This document shows, piece after piece, positions 33,493-43,494 of a stretch of 64,000 bases of DNA. The notes under the pieces are model-generated. The model saw only the letters and a program-made list of their open reading frames with translations. It did not search any database and was not told where the DNA came from. How positions within the stretch are numbered: position 1 is the stretch's first letter; each line of letters opens with the position of its first letter. The DNA comes from Puteibacter caeruleilacunae (lineage in GTDB: Bacteria > Bacteroidota > Bacteroidia > Bacteroidales > Prolixibacteraceae): the NCBI GenBank assembly GCA_005217565.1, contig SJCO01000012.1:1-64000 (forward strand), given 5' to 3'. Made by a program: the position numbers and the translations under genes.

Positions 33493-34335
33493 TTACACCA
33501 CAATATTCTGACTGATATCCAATGCAACAACAGAATGTGTCAAACCACCAATTGAAATGAAATCAACTCCTGTAGCAGCAACTCCTCTCAATCGCTCAAG
33601 ATTCATATTACCTGAAGCTTCTACTTTTGCTCTTCCATCAATAAAGTTAACAGCTTCGGTCATTGTTTCATTACTCATATTATCGAGCATGATGATATCA
33701 GCACCAGCCTCTACAGCCTCCTGAACTTCCTCTAAAGTGGTAGTCTCCACTTCAATTTTAATCGAAGCATCAATTTTAGGTCGAATATCTTCAACTGCCT
33801 TAGTAATTGATCCTGCAACCTTAATATGGTTATCTTTAATCATCACCATATCGTACAAGCCAATTCGGTGATTAGTACCACCTCCAGCCGCAACGGCATA
33901 TTTATCAAGCAACCTCAATCCTGGCACAGTTTTTCTTGTATCCAAAATCTCAGTTTTAAATTCTTTTACAGCCTCAACATACTTTGATGTTTCGGTAGCT
34001 ATACCCGACATACGTTGCATAAAATTCAATGCCAAACGCTCACCTGTCAACAAAGCTCTAAATGAACCTTCAATCTCAACAATAACATCACCTTTTTTTA
34101 CAAAATCACCATCCGAAACGAATGTATTAAAGGCAACTGTAGGATCTAACTTACTAAAAATCATTTCAGCCACAGGAAGTCCTGCAATCACTCCGTCGGC
34201 TTTTGCAGTCATACTTGCTTTTGTTCTCGACTCTGCCGGGATCAATGAATCGGTAGTCACGTCTCCATTTCCAACATCCTCTCTTAATGCCAGGTCGATA
34301 ATTGGTTCTACTGCTTTCCAATCAAAATTCTCCAT
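33493..34335 (-). CDS. nadC: Nicotinate-nucleotide pyrophosphorylase
   Basis: This quinolinate phosphoribosyltransferase converts quinolinate and PRPP to nicotinate mononucleotide. Motifs include REDVGNGDVTTDSLIP at the N-terminus, GERLALNFMQRMSGIAT, TRKTVPGLRLLDKYAVAAGG, GGTNHRIGLYDMVMIKDNH and IMLDNMSNE. The ATG at 34335 (280 aa, MENFDWKAVEP) matches the usual family start; the frame stays open 20 codons upstream to an ATG at 34395 whose extension has no family character. It lies directly between nadB and coaX. NadA, needed to complete de novo NAD synthesis, is not in this window. Confidence 0.95.
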   Translation of the reverse strand: MENFDWKAVEPIIDLALREDVGNGDVTTDSLIPAESRTKASMTAKADGVIAGLPVAEMIFSKLDPTVAFNTFVSDGDFVKKGDVIVEIEGSFRALLTGERLALNFMQRMSGIATETSKYVEAVKEFKTEILDTRKTVPGLRLLDKYAVAAGGGTNHRIGLYDMVMIKDNHIKVAGSITKAVEDIRPKIDASIKIEVETTTLEEVQEAVEAGADIIMLDNMSNETMTEAVNFIDGRAKVEASGNMNLERLRGVAATGVDFISIGGLTHSVVALDISQNIVV

Positions 34336-34398
34336 TTGCTCAACTAATTTGAATAAGAACAATGAAAAGTGCGGTTCATGCTTTCCTTTTCCCAAAAA

Positions 34399-35991
34399 TT
34401 ACTTTTCCTGTCCTCTATCTTTCACTACTGGTTTATATACTAACTCTTTATTACGTTCTTGTATCGAATGCAGCTTCATTGCTTCATTCTCTTCTCTATA
34501 ATCCTCTCGGATATGTCCTCCTCTACTCTCTTTACGCTCATATGCTGCACGAGCAACCAACAGACTGATATCTGCAAGTTTACGAAGCTTAGTAAGGTTA
34601 TACGATGATGCATATGGCTTGAATTTTTCAGTCATCTGCTCAAATGCCTCAATAGCCTCTCGTAATCCTTGTTCTGAACGAACAATACCTACTTTTTGCG
34701 AAAGAATCTGCGCAATTTTATTCTTGTATTCAACTAACGTATTCTCATTCTCTTCGCTATATTGAATTGGAGTAAACTCTTCACAACAGCATGTTTCCAT
34801 CGGTTTAAGTTTAGAGGCTGCTTGTGCTGCTCTATACCCAAACACCAAGCACTCTAACAGCGAATTAGATGCTAATCGATTGGCCCCCATCACTCCTGTT
34901 GATGCGACCTCTCCGCAAGCAAATAAACCTGTTATGTTGGTTCTACCATATAAATCAGTCTTCACCCCACCAACCATATAATGAGCTGCCGGAGCAATAG
35001 GTATTGGATCTTGTGTAATATCGATATTCGATTTTAAAACCTCACTGTAGATAGTTGAAAACCTTGCTTTAATCTTGTCTGCATCAAGATGTTTCAACGA
35101 AAGATAAACATGATCTGATTCACTTTTATTAATCTCTTTAAAGATCGCAAAGGCAACCACATCACGCGGAGCTAGTTCTGCCAATGGGTGTAAATCTTTC
35201 ATGAATCTTTCACCCTTCTCATTCAACAGCCACGCTCCTTCTCCTCTCACTGCTTCACTAATCAAGAAAGCATCCTGATCAGGAATATTTAACGCTGTTG
35301 GATGAAATTGTACAAACTCCATATCAGCTAATTGAGCTCCGGCCTCCCAGGCCAAAGAAACACCATCACCGGTGGCAGTATGCGGATTTGTACTACGACA
35401 ATAAATTCTAGACAGTCCTCCGGTAGCCATGATCGTAGCCTGACTACAGATAGCAATGTTCTCCTGACTGGTATAATCAAAAGCATGGACTCCACAACAT
35501 TCACCATTCTTTACCAACAAACGAATTGCTGCTGTATATTCAAAGAAAGTTATTTGCTCGGTACCAATGGCTTTTTGAAGCATAAAATCAGTCATTGCTT
35601 TTCCTGTAGAATCCCCTCCTGCATGAAAAATTCTTCTTTTAGAGTGGCCTCCTTCCAAGCCCAACAAAGGCTGTCCGCCTTCAGAATCAAACTGCATTCC
35701 CCAGTCAATCATCTCTTTTATACGATCTCGCCCCTCGGTAACCAATACATTAACCGCATCAGCATCACATAGCCCTCTTCCGGCTACCAACGTATCATCA
35801 AAGTGGAATTCAGGTGAATCATCTTCATCAACGGCCGCTGCAACTCCACCCTGAGCATACCAAGAGTTACTGGCACTGGAAGCTGATTTTGTAATAACGG
35901 CAACACGCCCATATTCAGCAGCATGCACCGCTGCTGCTAATCCGGCAAGTCCGCTCCCAATGATTACAAAATCAAAGTTTAACTGCTTCAT
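34399..35991 (-). CDS. nadB: L-aspartate oxidase
   Basis: This 530-residue FAD enzyme oxidises aspartate to iminoaspartate for NAD synthesis. The N-terminus has the dinucleotide fold FVIIGSGLAGLAAAVHAA. Further motifs are ASNSWYAQGGVAAAVDEDDS, RRIFHAGGDSTGKAM, EFVQFHPTAL, ISEAVRGEGAWLLN, APRDVVAFAI and PAAHYMVGGVKTD with the active-site His. A helical fumarate-reductase-type C-terminal domain ends SRGGHIREDYRE. It heads the nadB-nadC-coaX unit. A TATTTTTG -7 box lies 29-37 bp upstream. Confidence 0.96.
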   Translation of the reverse strand: MKQLNFDFVIIGSGLAGLAAAVHAAEYGRVAVITKSASSASNSWYAQGGVAAAVDEDDSPEFHFDDTLVAGRGLCDADAVNVLVTEGRDRIKEMIDWGMQFDSEGGQPLLGLEGGHSKRRIFHAGGDSTGKAMTDFMLQKAIGTEQITFFEYTAAIRLLVKNGECCGVHAFDYTSQENIAICSQATIMATGGLSRIYCRSTNPHTATGDGVSLAWEAGAQLADMEFVQFHPTALNIPDQDAFLISEAVRGEGAWLLNEKGERFMKDLHPLAELAPRDVVAFAIFKEINKSESDHVYLSLKHLDADKIKARFSTIYSEVLKSNIDITQDPIPIAPAAHYMVGGVKTDLYGRTNITGLFACGEVASTGVMGANRLASNSLLECLVFGYRAAQAASKLKPMETCCCEEFTPIQYSEENENTLVEYKNKIAQILSQKVGIVRSEQGLREAIEAFEQMTEKFKPYASSYNLTKLRKLADISLLVARAAYERKESRGGHIREDYREENEAMKLHSIQERNKELVYKPVVKDRGQEK

Positions 35992-36020
35992 ATATGATCT
36001 TCAATTTATTGAAAGAGCGT

Positions 36021-36028
36021 CAAAAATA
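36021..36028 (-). promoter_or_regulatory. -7 box upstream of nadB
   Basis: On the minus strand TATTTTTG fits TAnnTTTG and lies 29 bp upstream of the nadB ATG. No matching -33 TTTG is visible at the right distance, so support is partial. Confidence 0.4.
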
Positions 36029-36110
36029 TAAATTTATCCTGAATGACGACATGATTTTTTCACGAACTCATCCATTTTGCCATTTCAATCCCACGAAACC
36101 GACCAATCTC

Positions 36111-36794
36111 TTAATCTGTTAGCATAAAACCACTGCCATGAATATTCTTAATTTCAACAGCATCATCTTCTCTTAAATATTTACGCAGTTTCGTAACAAA
36201 CACATCCATACTTCGTGTAGTGAAGTAGTCATCTTCTCCCCAGATCTTTTTCAACGCTTTCTCTCTGGTTAAAAGTTTATTTTTGTGATCACACAACATT
36301 TTTAGCAAATCTGCTTCCTTAGGCGATAATTGTTGCTTCGCCCCATTTCGGGTAATAATTCGCAGTTTATAATCAAATGCATACTCCCCAATTGCAAATT
36401 CATCAACATCTTCAACTGGTTCTACATTTGATTCTCTTTTTAAAATGGCCTTCAACTTTGCGAGCAGAACATCAGTATCAAAGGGTTTTGTAATATAATC
36501 ATCGGCTCCTACACCATACCCCTTCAGGATATCTTCTTTCATCGTTTTCGCTGTTAGGAATACAATAGGGATACCTTCATTTAGTCCTCTGATCTCTTTA
36601 GCAATAGTAAAACCATCAATATTAGGCAGCATCACATCCAGAATACAAATATCAAATGTTGCAGACTTAAATTTATCCATCGCATACTGACCATCGTCAA
36701 TCCAGCTAACTTCAAAATCATTTAATTCAAGATATGATTTCAACACTGAACCAAAACTAAGATCATCTTCAACTAAAAATATTCTGTTCTTCAT
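36111..36794 (-). CDS. OmpR/PhoB-family response regulator (RprY-like)
   Basis: This 227-residue regulator has an N-terminal receiver domain (phosphoacceptor Asp53 in CILDVMLPNIDG, acidic pair Glu9-Asp10, Lys in GADDYITKPF). A winged-helix DNA-binding domain follows (about 130-225, LSPKEADLLKMLCDHKNKLL, MDVFVTKLRKYL, IHGSGFML). It lies 57 bp downstream of its histidine kinase in the same direction. The pair resembles RprX/RprY of Bacteroides (from memory). The upstream divergent region carries an 11-bp tandem repeat, the type of site this family binds. Confidence 0.93.
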   Translation of the reverse strand: MKNRIFLVEDDLSFGSVLKSYLELNDFEVSWIDDGQYAMDKFKSATFDICILDVMLPNIDGFTIAKEIRGLNEGIPIVFLTAKTMKEDILKGYGVGADDYITKPFDTDVLLAKLKAILKRESNVEPVEDVDEFAIGEYAFDYKLRIITRNGAKQQLSPKEADLLKMLCDHKNKLLTREKALKKIWGEDDYFTTRSMDVFVTKLRKYLREDDAVEIKNIHGSGFMLTD

Positions 36795-36851
36795 CCGCTT
36801 AAATGATATTTAGATTATTAGATTCAAGGATCAATAACAAAGATAATACTC

Positions 36852-38462
36852 TTAAATGGTAAATGGGAGAAAAATTTCAAAACGACTTCCTTTGCCAACT
36901 TCACTTCGTACCTTAATTTCGCCCATATTGGCGGAAATGATTGCTTTTACATAACTCAACCCTAAACCAAATCCTTTCACATTATGAATATTCCCCGAGG
37001 TCTCACGATAAAATTTGTCGAATATTTTATTTTGAACCGACCGACTCATTCCAATACCATGATCAGTAACACTCATAATAACACCATGACTAGTATTCGT
37101 TGTTTCAATAATAATCTGTGGTTTTTCAGGACTATACTTATTCGCATTATCAAGCAAATTAGAAATCACATTGGCGATGTGTGTGCGATCAGTCATTACC
37201 TTGGCATTGGATGCATCCAATTTCTGCGTAAGCGTTCCTTTTTTCTCTTCAACCTGTAATGAAAAACCTGTTGCGACTTTCTCAATTTGTTCATGCAAAT
37301 CGACAATCTCAAAATTCAATTCAGGCTTCTTATTCTCAAAGCGAGCAATACGTAATATCTTTTCAACCTGTTGATTCATCCTTTTGTTCTCTTTCCTAAT
37401 CATTCCAGCAAAGTATTTGATCTTATCGGGATCTCCCGTCACCTTGCTATTAAACAATGAATCAGAGGCTACAGTAATAGTTGCTATAGGGGTTTTAAAT
37501 TCATGAGTCATGTTATTGATAAAATCAGACTTCATCTCAGAAACCTTCTTTTGTCGTAACAGGAACATCACACTAAAGGCAAAACTCACGAGTACGATCA
37601 AACTAAAAACCAAAGACACAATCAACAACCACCCTATGGAACTGAGAATAAAATTTCCTTTACCCGGAAAATTTACCGCCAAAAGGTTCTGCTTTGGAAT
37701 TATATCATGAGGAAATAAATTAACCTGGTAACAATCTTTCGCTAACGCTTCCGGACCTTCTACAGCGTTACAATACTTCACTTGATTGTTGGCAACTAAA
37801 GCAAATTCAAAATCCAAATCGATTCCTCTATTGGTAAGTTGATTCCTAAACACTTCCTCTACCTGCTCTGGATTAATAGGACGCCCCAACTCCATTTGAA
37901 AAAGTTCTTGTGCCATTTTTTGAGTATTGCGTTCTAACTTACGGGTTCTGCGCTGTATCTTCTGATGGAGCTCCATCATCTTTTCTTCAGGATCTTTATT
38001 AGGAGCAACAATAACAGAACTACTTTTTATCGTTACCTGGTTACCCGAAGCATCCACAACATGATCTTTACCTTCAAAGACAATCTTTTCAGTTATGGTC
38101 ATATTTTGTTTGAACACAGAATCCAAATCTTCCTCAAATCGTTGCATGGTTATCCCAACCTCCTTCATAAGAGAGTCGCTTATTACCTCCAATGATATTT
38201 GAGGATTACCCAGCTTATTAACATGCCCATGAGTCTGCATGGTAATATCAAAACCTCCAAACAAGAAGTTGTCCATTATCTGCAAATCCTGATCGTTCTC
38301 TAACTGCTCTACCGTAGCCCATAGAGCCTCATTCACATTCCTGTCGAACATTACTCTATTCACAGATATTGCGTTACGCATCCAAATCAATTGAATACCA
38401 ATGATCCCAAGAATGGCAATCCCCATTAAAACAATCAGCCCTGTTATTAGTCTCTTATTCAT
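36852..38462 (-). CDS. Membrane sensor histidine kinase (RprX-like)
   Basis: This 536-residue kinase has two membrane helices (about residues 5-27 and 278-305, LLIVSLVFSLIVLVSFAFSV) enclosing a periplasmic sensor domain of about 250 residues. The HisKA domain has phospho-acceptor His320 in NNMTHEFKTPIAT, and the HATPase_c domain has N box LLDNANKYSPE, G1 VTDHGIGM and G2 GFGLGLSYVKAI. The start is the ATG at 38462; a TTG two codons earlier is in frame. The pair is divergent from an RND efflux operon about 690 bp away, so it could control envelope stress or efflux. The signal is unknown. Confidence 0.93.
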   Translation of the reverse strand: MNKRLITGLIVLMGIAILGIIGIQLIWMRNAISVNRVMFDRNVNEALWATVEQLENDQDLQIMDNFLFGGFDITMQTHGHVNKLGNPQISLEVISDSLMKEVGITMQRFEEDLDSVFKQNMTITEKIVFEGKDHVVDASGNQVTIKSSSVIVAPNKDPEEKMMELHQKIQRRTRKLERNTQKMAQELFQMELGRPINPEQVEEVFRNQLTNRGIDLDFEFALVANNQVKYCNAVEGPEALAKDCYQVNLFPHDIIPKQNLLAVNFPGKGNFILSSIGWLLIVSLVFSLIVLVSFAFSVMFLLRQKKVSEMKSDFINNMTHEFKTPIATITVASDSLFNSKVTGDPDKIKYFAGMIRKENKRMNQQVEKILRIARFENKKPELNFEIVDLHEQIEKVATGFSLQVEEKKGTLTQKLDASNAKVMTDRTHIANVISNLLDNANKYSPEKPQIIIETTNTSHGVIMSVTDHGIGMSRSVQNKIFDKFYRETSGNIHNVKGFGLGLSYVKAIISANMGEIKVRSEVGKGSRFEIFLPFTI

Positions 38463-38626
38463 TCTCAATTATTACTTCATTCAACCCGACCAATCAAAAT
38501 TAATCAATAAACATCAAGCATTCACAACTTTAACTTTTCTTTAACGCTATTTAACAAGCTCTAACTCAACAAATCAAATCTCAATACAAATCGCATCATC
38601 CACCACCTTAGTCATTGTATGACCTG

Positions 38627-38681
38627 CTACTGGACTCTTACTGCCCTTTTACTGGACTCTTACTACTTTTAGTAGTAAAAG
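38627..38681. repeat. Four tandem 11-bp repeats plus hairpin, putative OmpR-type operator
   Basis: Consecutive 11-mers are CTACTGGACTC (38627), TTACTGCCCTT (38638), TTACTGGACTC (38649) and TTACTACTTTT (38660). TACTGGACTCTTACT occurs twice exactly, 22 bp apart. TTACTAC (38660-38666) then pairs with GTAGTAA (38672-38678). Tandem 11-bp half-sites are the hallmark of PhoB/OmpR-family binding. The array lies between a two-component pair of that family and an efflux operon. Confidence 0.6.
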
Positions 38682-39051
38682 CCGTGTTTTTGTGGGGTAA
38701 TTGTAGAGTAGAGTAGTAAAAACAAGGGTGTCCTTGGGAATAAATCATCCAGAAAATTGTATTGATATTTGTTCTTAGGAAAGTTCTTGAAAGCGCTCAC
38801 AATTTAGTTAAAAAATGAAGGTCCGCCAAGCAACTTCGTTCAAAATCATTTTTTTAAAGCGCCTTACCTTTTTTGTCAAGTTTTTGCCTTAAGTCCCTGC
38901 ATTTTAGAAAATGATATATCAAAAATAAACAGTCTTGTTTCTTAATAGACAAAAGTGAGACGTAACGAAGCTGGAGGATAAAAAAACTTTCAATCAGGCA
39001 ACTTTTTTGTTATAACAGCGTTAAATGAAACTTCTTTACTACAATCTTACG

Positions 39052-39059
39052 TAGATTTG
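39052..39059 (+). promoter_or_regulatory. -7 box upstream of the RND efflux operon
   Basis: TAGATTTG fits TAnnTTTG about 90 bp before the adaptor ATG at 39149. No good -33 element is visible, consistent with an activator-dependent promoter. Confidence 0.4.
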
Positions 39060-39148
39060 TAATAATTTTGAATAATCAATGACAAATATTACTCAGCATT
39101 GTAAAACGTCAGAATAATTATTCCATTATCCACAAACAATTTTATACG

Positions 39149-40279
39149 ATGAATTCAAGAAAAATAATAATTGTTGCAATTGCATTGATTGTTATAATAA
39201 CAGGCGCAGTAACCTTAAAGGGGGTCTTCAGTGGGATGAAACCCACTCCTAAAAAACGTCCGGATCAAGATATCAAACGATATGTAAAGGTTGAGCAGGT
39301 ACAATATCAAAATGTCACCTCATCAGTTACAGAAGAAGGACGGGTTGTTTCAGGGAACGAAGTAATGTTAACCGCAGAAGCATCTGGAAAATTAGAACAA
39401 GGCTCAATCAACCTGAAAAAAGGAAACTCTTTCAAGAAGGGAGACTTACTTGCTACAGTGTATCGCGATGAAGCAGAACTGGCATTGAAGTCAAGAAAAA
39501 GTAACTACCTAAATACACTTTCTCTGATTTTACCCGATTTGAAAATTGATTTTCCAAATGCGTATCAGTCATTCATGACATTCTTTAACGCAATTGATTT
39601 AGAAAAAGAATTACCGAAACTACCACAAATCAATGACAGTAAGTTAAAGATATTCCTTGCTTCGCGTAAGGTATTGAGCGATTACTATAGTATCAAACAA
39701 GATGAAAAGAAGCTAAGTAGATATGCTCTATATGCACCATTTAACGGAACATTCTTGAAAGTAAACTTCGAAATTGGAACATTCGTCAACACGGGAAGTC
39801 AGATTGCACGAATGCTCAGAACAGACCGCATTGAAGTAGAAGTGCCAGTAAAAAATGGAGAAAGTAAATGGATAAAAATTGGAGATCCTGTGGATATCTT
39901 CACCAATGATAATCAGACAAAATATACAGGGAAGGTTATCCGCAAATCTGATTTTATTGATGAAGGCACTCAGTCGAGAAGTATTTTCGTACGGGTTAAT
40001 CCTTCGGCCAAATCATCGGTATTAGTTGGAGAATGGTTAAAAGTTAACTTCAAGGGACAGCAAGTTCCGGAAGTAATGGAAATGCCTATAAGTGCCGTTT
40101 TTAACAGCAACGAAGTATTCACTGTAGTTGATGGCAGACTAAAGAGAGCTTCAATCAATGTGATTAAGCAAAACGAGAAGACTGTATTATTCAACGGACT
40201 AAAGTCAGGTGAAAACGTAGTGGTGCAATCACTAATTAATGTTAGAGAAAACACACCTGTTGAGATCCTACAGAAATAA
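39149..40279 (+). CDS. RND efflux periplasmic adaptor (membrane fusion protein)
   Basis: This 376-residue HlyD/AcrA-type adaptor links an inner-membrane RND pump to a TolC-like channel. An N-terminal membrane helix (about residues 5-25, IIIVAIALIVIITGAV) anchors it; there is no lipobox. A lipoyl/barrel-sandwich half-motif follows (VTSSVTEEGRVVSGNEVMLTAEASG split over about residues 52-75), then a short alpha-hairpin, a second half-motif YALYAPFNGTFLKVNFEIG and a beta-barrel domain. It heads an adaptor-permease-channel operon, 26 bp before the RND gene. Confidence 0.92.
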   Translation: MNSRKIIIVAIALIVIITGAVTLKGVFSGMKPTPKKRPDQDIKRYVKVEQVQYQNVTSSVTEEGRVVSGNEVMLTAEASGKLEQGSINLKKGNSFKKGDLLATVYRDEAELALKSRKSNYLNTLSLILPDLKIDFPNAYQSFMTFFNAIDLEKELPKLPQINDSKLKIFLASRKVLSDYYSIKQDEKKLSRYALYAPFNGTFLKVNFEIGTFVNTGSQIARMLRTDRIEVEVPVKNGESKWIKIGDPVDIFTNDNQTKYTGKVIRKSDFIDEGTQSRSIFVRVNPSAKSSVLVGEWLKVNFKGQQVPEVMEMPISAVFNSNEVFTVVDGRLKRASINVIKQNEKTVLFNGLKSGENVVVQSLINVRENTPVEILQK

Positions 40280-40305
40280 GCAATAACTAAGAAATTATTA
40301 GACTC

Positions 40306-43300
40306 ATGAAAAAACTGATTTCCCAGTTTGTTCGATTTCCATTTTATGCGAATTTGGTTATTGTATTCCTGTTAATAGCTGGATTTTTTAGTCTTTCGCA
40401 AATGAAGAAATCATTCTTCCCTGAGCGTAAATCGAAAATGATTTATGTTTCTGTATTTTATCCGGGAGCCTCTCCGGTAGAAATGGAAGAAGGAGTAACG
40501 GCAAGAATAGAGGAAGCCATTAGAGGAATCGTAGGAATTAAAGAGATTACTTCTACGTCAGCTGAAAACTCTGCTCGTGTGAGTATCGAGACAACAGGTG
40601 AATTTGACATTGACGAAACCCTTATGGAGGTTAAGAATGCTGTAGATGGTATTTCATCATTTCCATCAGCAGCAGAAAGACCTATTGTATCGAAACAACG
40701 CACAACTTCCATGGCAATGTTTATGAGTGTTACGGGAGATGTAGATCTGTTAACACTTAAACAATATGCCCAACAAATTGAAGAAGACTTCCTGGCATCA
40801 GGAGTACTTAGTCAGGTACGAGTCTTTGGATTTCCCGCATTAGAAATATCGGTTGAAGTTAATGAAGACAATCTATTGCGTTATGGTGTTACTTTCGACC
40901 AATTATCACAGGCCATTCGCCGGAACAATCAAGACGTTTCAGGTGGATTGCTTCGTTCCTCAGAAGAAGAAATGCTTATTCGTCTTCGTTCAAGAAGTAC
41001 TGATCCAAATAAAATTGGAAACATCATCGTGAAGGGAACTCCAGAAGGGGGCTACATTCGCATCAGGGACATTGGGGAGGTAAAAAAGAAATTCTCTGAT
41101 GTGCCAAACAAATCATTGGTAAGAGGTAAACCTGTGGTAACACTGATGATTCAAAAACTGATTGTAGAGGACCTTCAGGAAATAAATGATTATTGCGAAG
41201 ATTACGTTAAAGAATTCAACGACAAAGATCTTGGAGTTGAGTTGCATATCGACTACTCATTCCTTGAAATGCTTCAAAGTCGTTTACAGTTGCTATATGA
41301 CAATGGATTTGTGGGACTAATACTTGTTATTATTTGTCTTGCACTCTTCTTAAGTTTCCGATTGTCGCTTTGGGTAGCTTGGGGTATTCCTTCATCATTC
41401 CTTGCCATGTTCATTGTTGCCAACTTATGTGGTGTCACCATTAACATGATCTCATTATTTGGTATGATCCTGGTTATTGGTATTCTCGTTGATGACGGAA
41501 TTGTAATTGGAGAAAATATTTACCAACACTTTGAGCGAGGGAAAAGTGCACCACGTGCTGCCATTGATGGTACATTAGAAGTAATGCCTGCGGTAATAAC
41601 ATCCGTTTCTACAACGATCATTGCATTCGTTCCTTTAATGTTCCTAACCGGTAGAATGGAAATGCTCTATGAAATGGCATTCATCGTTATTTTCAGTTTA
41701 TTCTTCTCATTGGGAGAAGCATTCTTTGTTCTTCCTGCCCATCTGGGGAACCATGGTGTTCTATCAAAAAAGACATTAGAGAATAAAGACAAAGGTATAC
41801 GTAAATATCTGGAAGGATTCATCAATACTTTACGTGAGAAGATCTATGGTCCAGCTTTAGAGTGGATTCTAAAATGGAGATATATTGTATTGGCATTTCC
41901 AGTAGCCTTGATTTTAATTACAGCTGGACTAATAGAAGGAACAGTCATAAAGACTACCATCTTCCCTCGTGTTGAATTTGACCAATTCCAGATTAATCTT
42001 GCATTTACTCCTGGTTCGGGAGAAAAGCAGACAATGGAGTTTTTAAAACGCTTTGAAAAAGCAGTCTGGGAAGTGAACGATGAACTGGTTAAAGAGCGTG
42101 GAGACACCATCGATATTATCGAAAAATGTTATCTAAATATGGGAGCATCTTTCAATGGACAGGAAAGTGGAGCACATGCTGGTTATCTTGATGTGTTTCC
42201 TCGAAATCTTGAAGAAACCAATCTTAGCACTTACGAGATCATAAATCGTGTATCAAAAAGGATTGGAGAGGTTCCTGAAGCCGAAAAATTCACTGTTGGT
42301 GCAACAAGTCGCTGGGGAGCTCCTGTTTCTATCAGTCTGCTTGGCAAAAACATCAAAGAACTAGAGGAAGCAAGAGACTTTCTAATGGCTGAATTAGAAA
42401 AAATGACTGAATTGAAAGACATTGTTAATAACAATGCTCTTGGAAAACAAGAGATCAGATTAAAACTTAAACCACAGGCTTACTTCCTTGGATTAGATGA
42501 ATCATCTATTGCCAACCAAGTTAGACAAGGTTTCTATGGCGGTCAGGCACAAAGAATCCAGGAAGGAAGAGACGAGCTAAGAATATGGGTTCGTTATCCA
42601 GCTTCCGGAAGAGAACGCCTGGGGCAGGTTCAAAACATGAAAATTAAAACACCTGCAGGAGAGTATCCTCTAAGTGAATTGGCAGAATACGATATTGAAC
42701 GCGGACCAGTTAATATTCGACGATTCAACAGTAAGAGAGAAATCAGGGTTGAAGCAGAAACAGTTGATCCTGACGCATCAGTTACTGAAATCTTAGCAAA
42801 TATTGATGCCAATATAATTCCGAAATTAAAGGCACATTATCCTGGTGTTTCTCTCGCTAGTCAGGGACAGCAAAAAGAAAGAATGCGTTCGATGCAGGAT
42901 ATTCAACGCACTTACATTGTCGCTTTTGCGATTATCATTCTCATACTTTTAGTGCATTTCAAATCGTTTGAACAGCCTTTCCTTATCCTTGTTATGATTC
43001 CTCTTTCAATTTTAGGATCAGCATGGGGACATGGATTGCACGGTAAACCAATTTCAATGCTTAGTCTGTGGGGAATTGTTGCGTTATCTGGTGTAATCAT
43101 TAATGATGCGGTTGTATTCCTCTCGAAATACAACGATTTGATTCGTGAAGGCATGAAAGTAAAAGCAGCTATTGTGGCGGCAGGTAAAAACAGGTTGCGT
43201 CCAATTATTCTAACAACACTAACCACATCCATTGGATTATATCCATTGATTCTGGAGAAAAGTTTCCAGGCTCAGTTCTTAATACCAATGGCTATTTCTC

Positions 43301-43494
43301 TGGTTTATGGTGTTGCATTCGGAACATTGTTTATCCTTATTTTCTTCCCTCCTCTGATATTAGTGCTAAACGACTTCAGAAGAGGAATCAGACAGATATG
43401 GCATGGAAGAAAAATCCATCGTGAGGAAGTTGAAATTGCCAATATTCACATGCGCAAAAAAATTGATAACGGAGATGAAAATGAAACTAATTAA
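40306..43494 (+). CDS. RND-family efflux permease (AcrB-like)
   Basis: This 1062-residue proton-driven inner-membrane exporter has the duplicated RND layout: TM1 at the N-terminus, a large periplasmic loop, TM2-6, a second loop, and TM8-12. TM4 reads LVIGILVDDGIVIGENIY with the proton-relay pair Asp396-Asp397 intact. TM10 reads GVIINDAVVFLSK, with Asn where AcrB has Lys940, as in many non-AcrB RND pumps. It lies between the adaptor gene and an overlapping TolC-type gene, forming a complete tripartite pump. Substrate is not predictable; drug or envelope-stress efflux is likely. Confidence 0.94.
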   Translation: MKKLISQFVRFPFYANLVIVFLLIAGFFSLSQMKKSFFPERKSKMIYVSVFYPGASPVEMEEGVTARIEEAIRGIVGIKEITSTSAENSARVSIETTGEFDIDETLMEVKNAVDGISSFPSAAERPIVSKQRTTSMAMFMSVTGDVDLLTLKQYAQQIEEDFLASGVLSQVRVFGFPALEISVEVNEDNLLRYGVTFDQLSQAIRRNNQDVSGGLLRSSEEEMLIRLRSRSTDPNKIGNIIVKGTPEGGYIRIRDIGEVKKKFSDVPNKSLVRGKPVVTLMIQKLIVEDLQEINDYCEDYVKEFNDKDLGVELHIDYSFLEMLQSRLQLLYDNGFVGLILVIICLALFLSFRLSLWVAWGIPSSFLAMFIVANLCGVTINMISLFGMILVIGILVDDGIVIGENIYQHFERGKSAPRAAIDGTLEVMPAVITSVSTTIIAFVPLMFLTGRMEMLYEMAFIVIFSLFFSLGEAFFVLPAHLGNHGVLSKKTLENKDKGIRKYLEGFINTLREKIYGPALEWILKWRYIVLAFPVALILITAGLIEGTVIKTTIFPRVEFDQFQINLAFTPGSGEKQTMEFLKRFEKAVWEVNDELVKERGDTIDIIEKCYLNMGASFNGQESGAHAGYLDVFPRNLEETNLSTYEIINRVSKRIGEVPEAEKFTVGATSRWGAPVSISLLGKNIKELEEARDFLMAELEKMTELKDIVNNNALGKQEIRLKLKPQAYFLGLDESSIANQVRQGFYGGQAQRIQEGRDELRIWVRYPASGRERLGQVQNMKIKTPAGEYPLSELAEYDIERGPVNIRRFNSKREIRVEAETVDPDASVTEILANIDANIIPKLKAHYPGVSLASQGQQKERMRSMQDIQRTYIVAFAIIILILLVHFKSFEQPFLILVMIPLSILGSAWGHGLHGKPISMLSLWGIVALSGVIINDAVVFLSKYNDLIREGMKVKAAIVAAGKNRLRPIILTTLTTSIGLYPLILEKSFQAQFLIPMAISLVYGVAFGTLFILIFFPPLILVLNDFRRGIRQIWHGRKIHREEVEIANIHMRKKIDNGDENETN

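Larger units (their letters stand above)
38463..39148. other. Divergent intergenic region, two-component system / efflux operon
   Basis: About 690 bp without a gene. It contains a four-unit 11-bp tandem repeat with an adjoining hairpin (38627-38681), a short GTAGA/GTAGA/GTAGT run near 38703 and a -7 box for the efflux operon at 39052. Between about 38740 and 38990 the sequence is AT-rich with short matching pieces (AAAGCGCTC near 38790, AAAGCGCC near 38856). I could not match it to a mobile element or RNA. Confidence 0.5.

Noticed and set aside
38740-38990. Possible mobile-element remnant between the two-component system and efflux genes
   Set aside because: Short similar pieces such as AAAGCGC occur, but there is no transposase fragment, terminal inverted repeat or target duplication.
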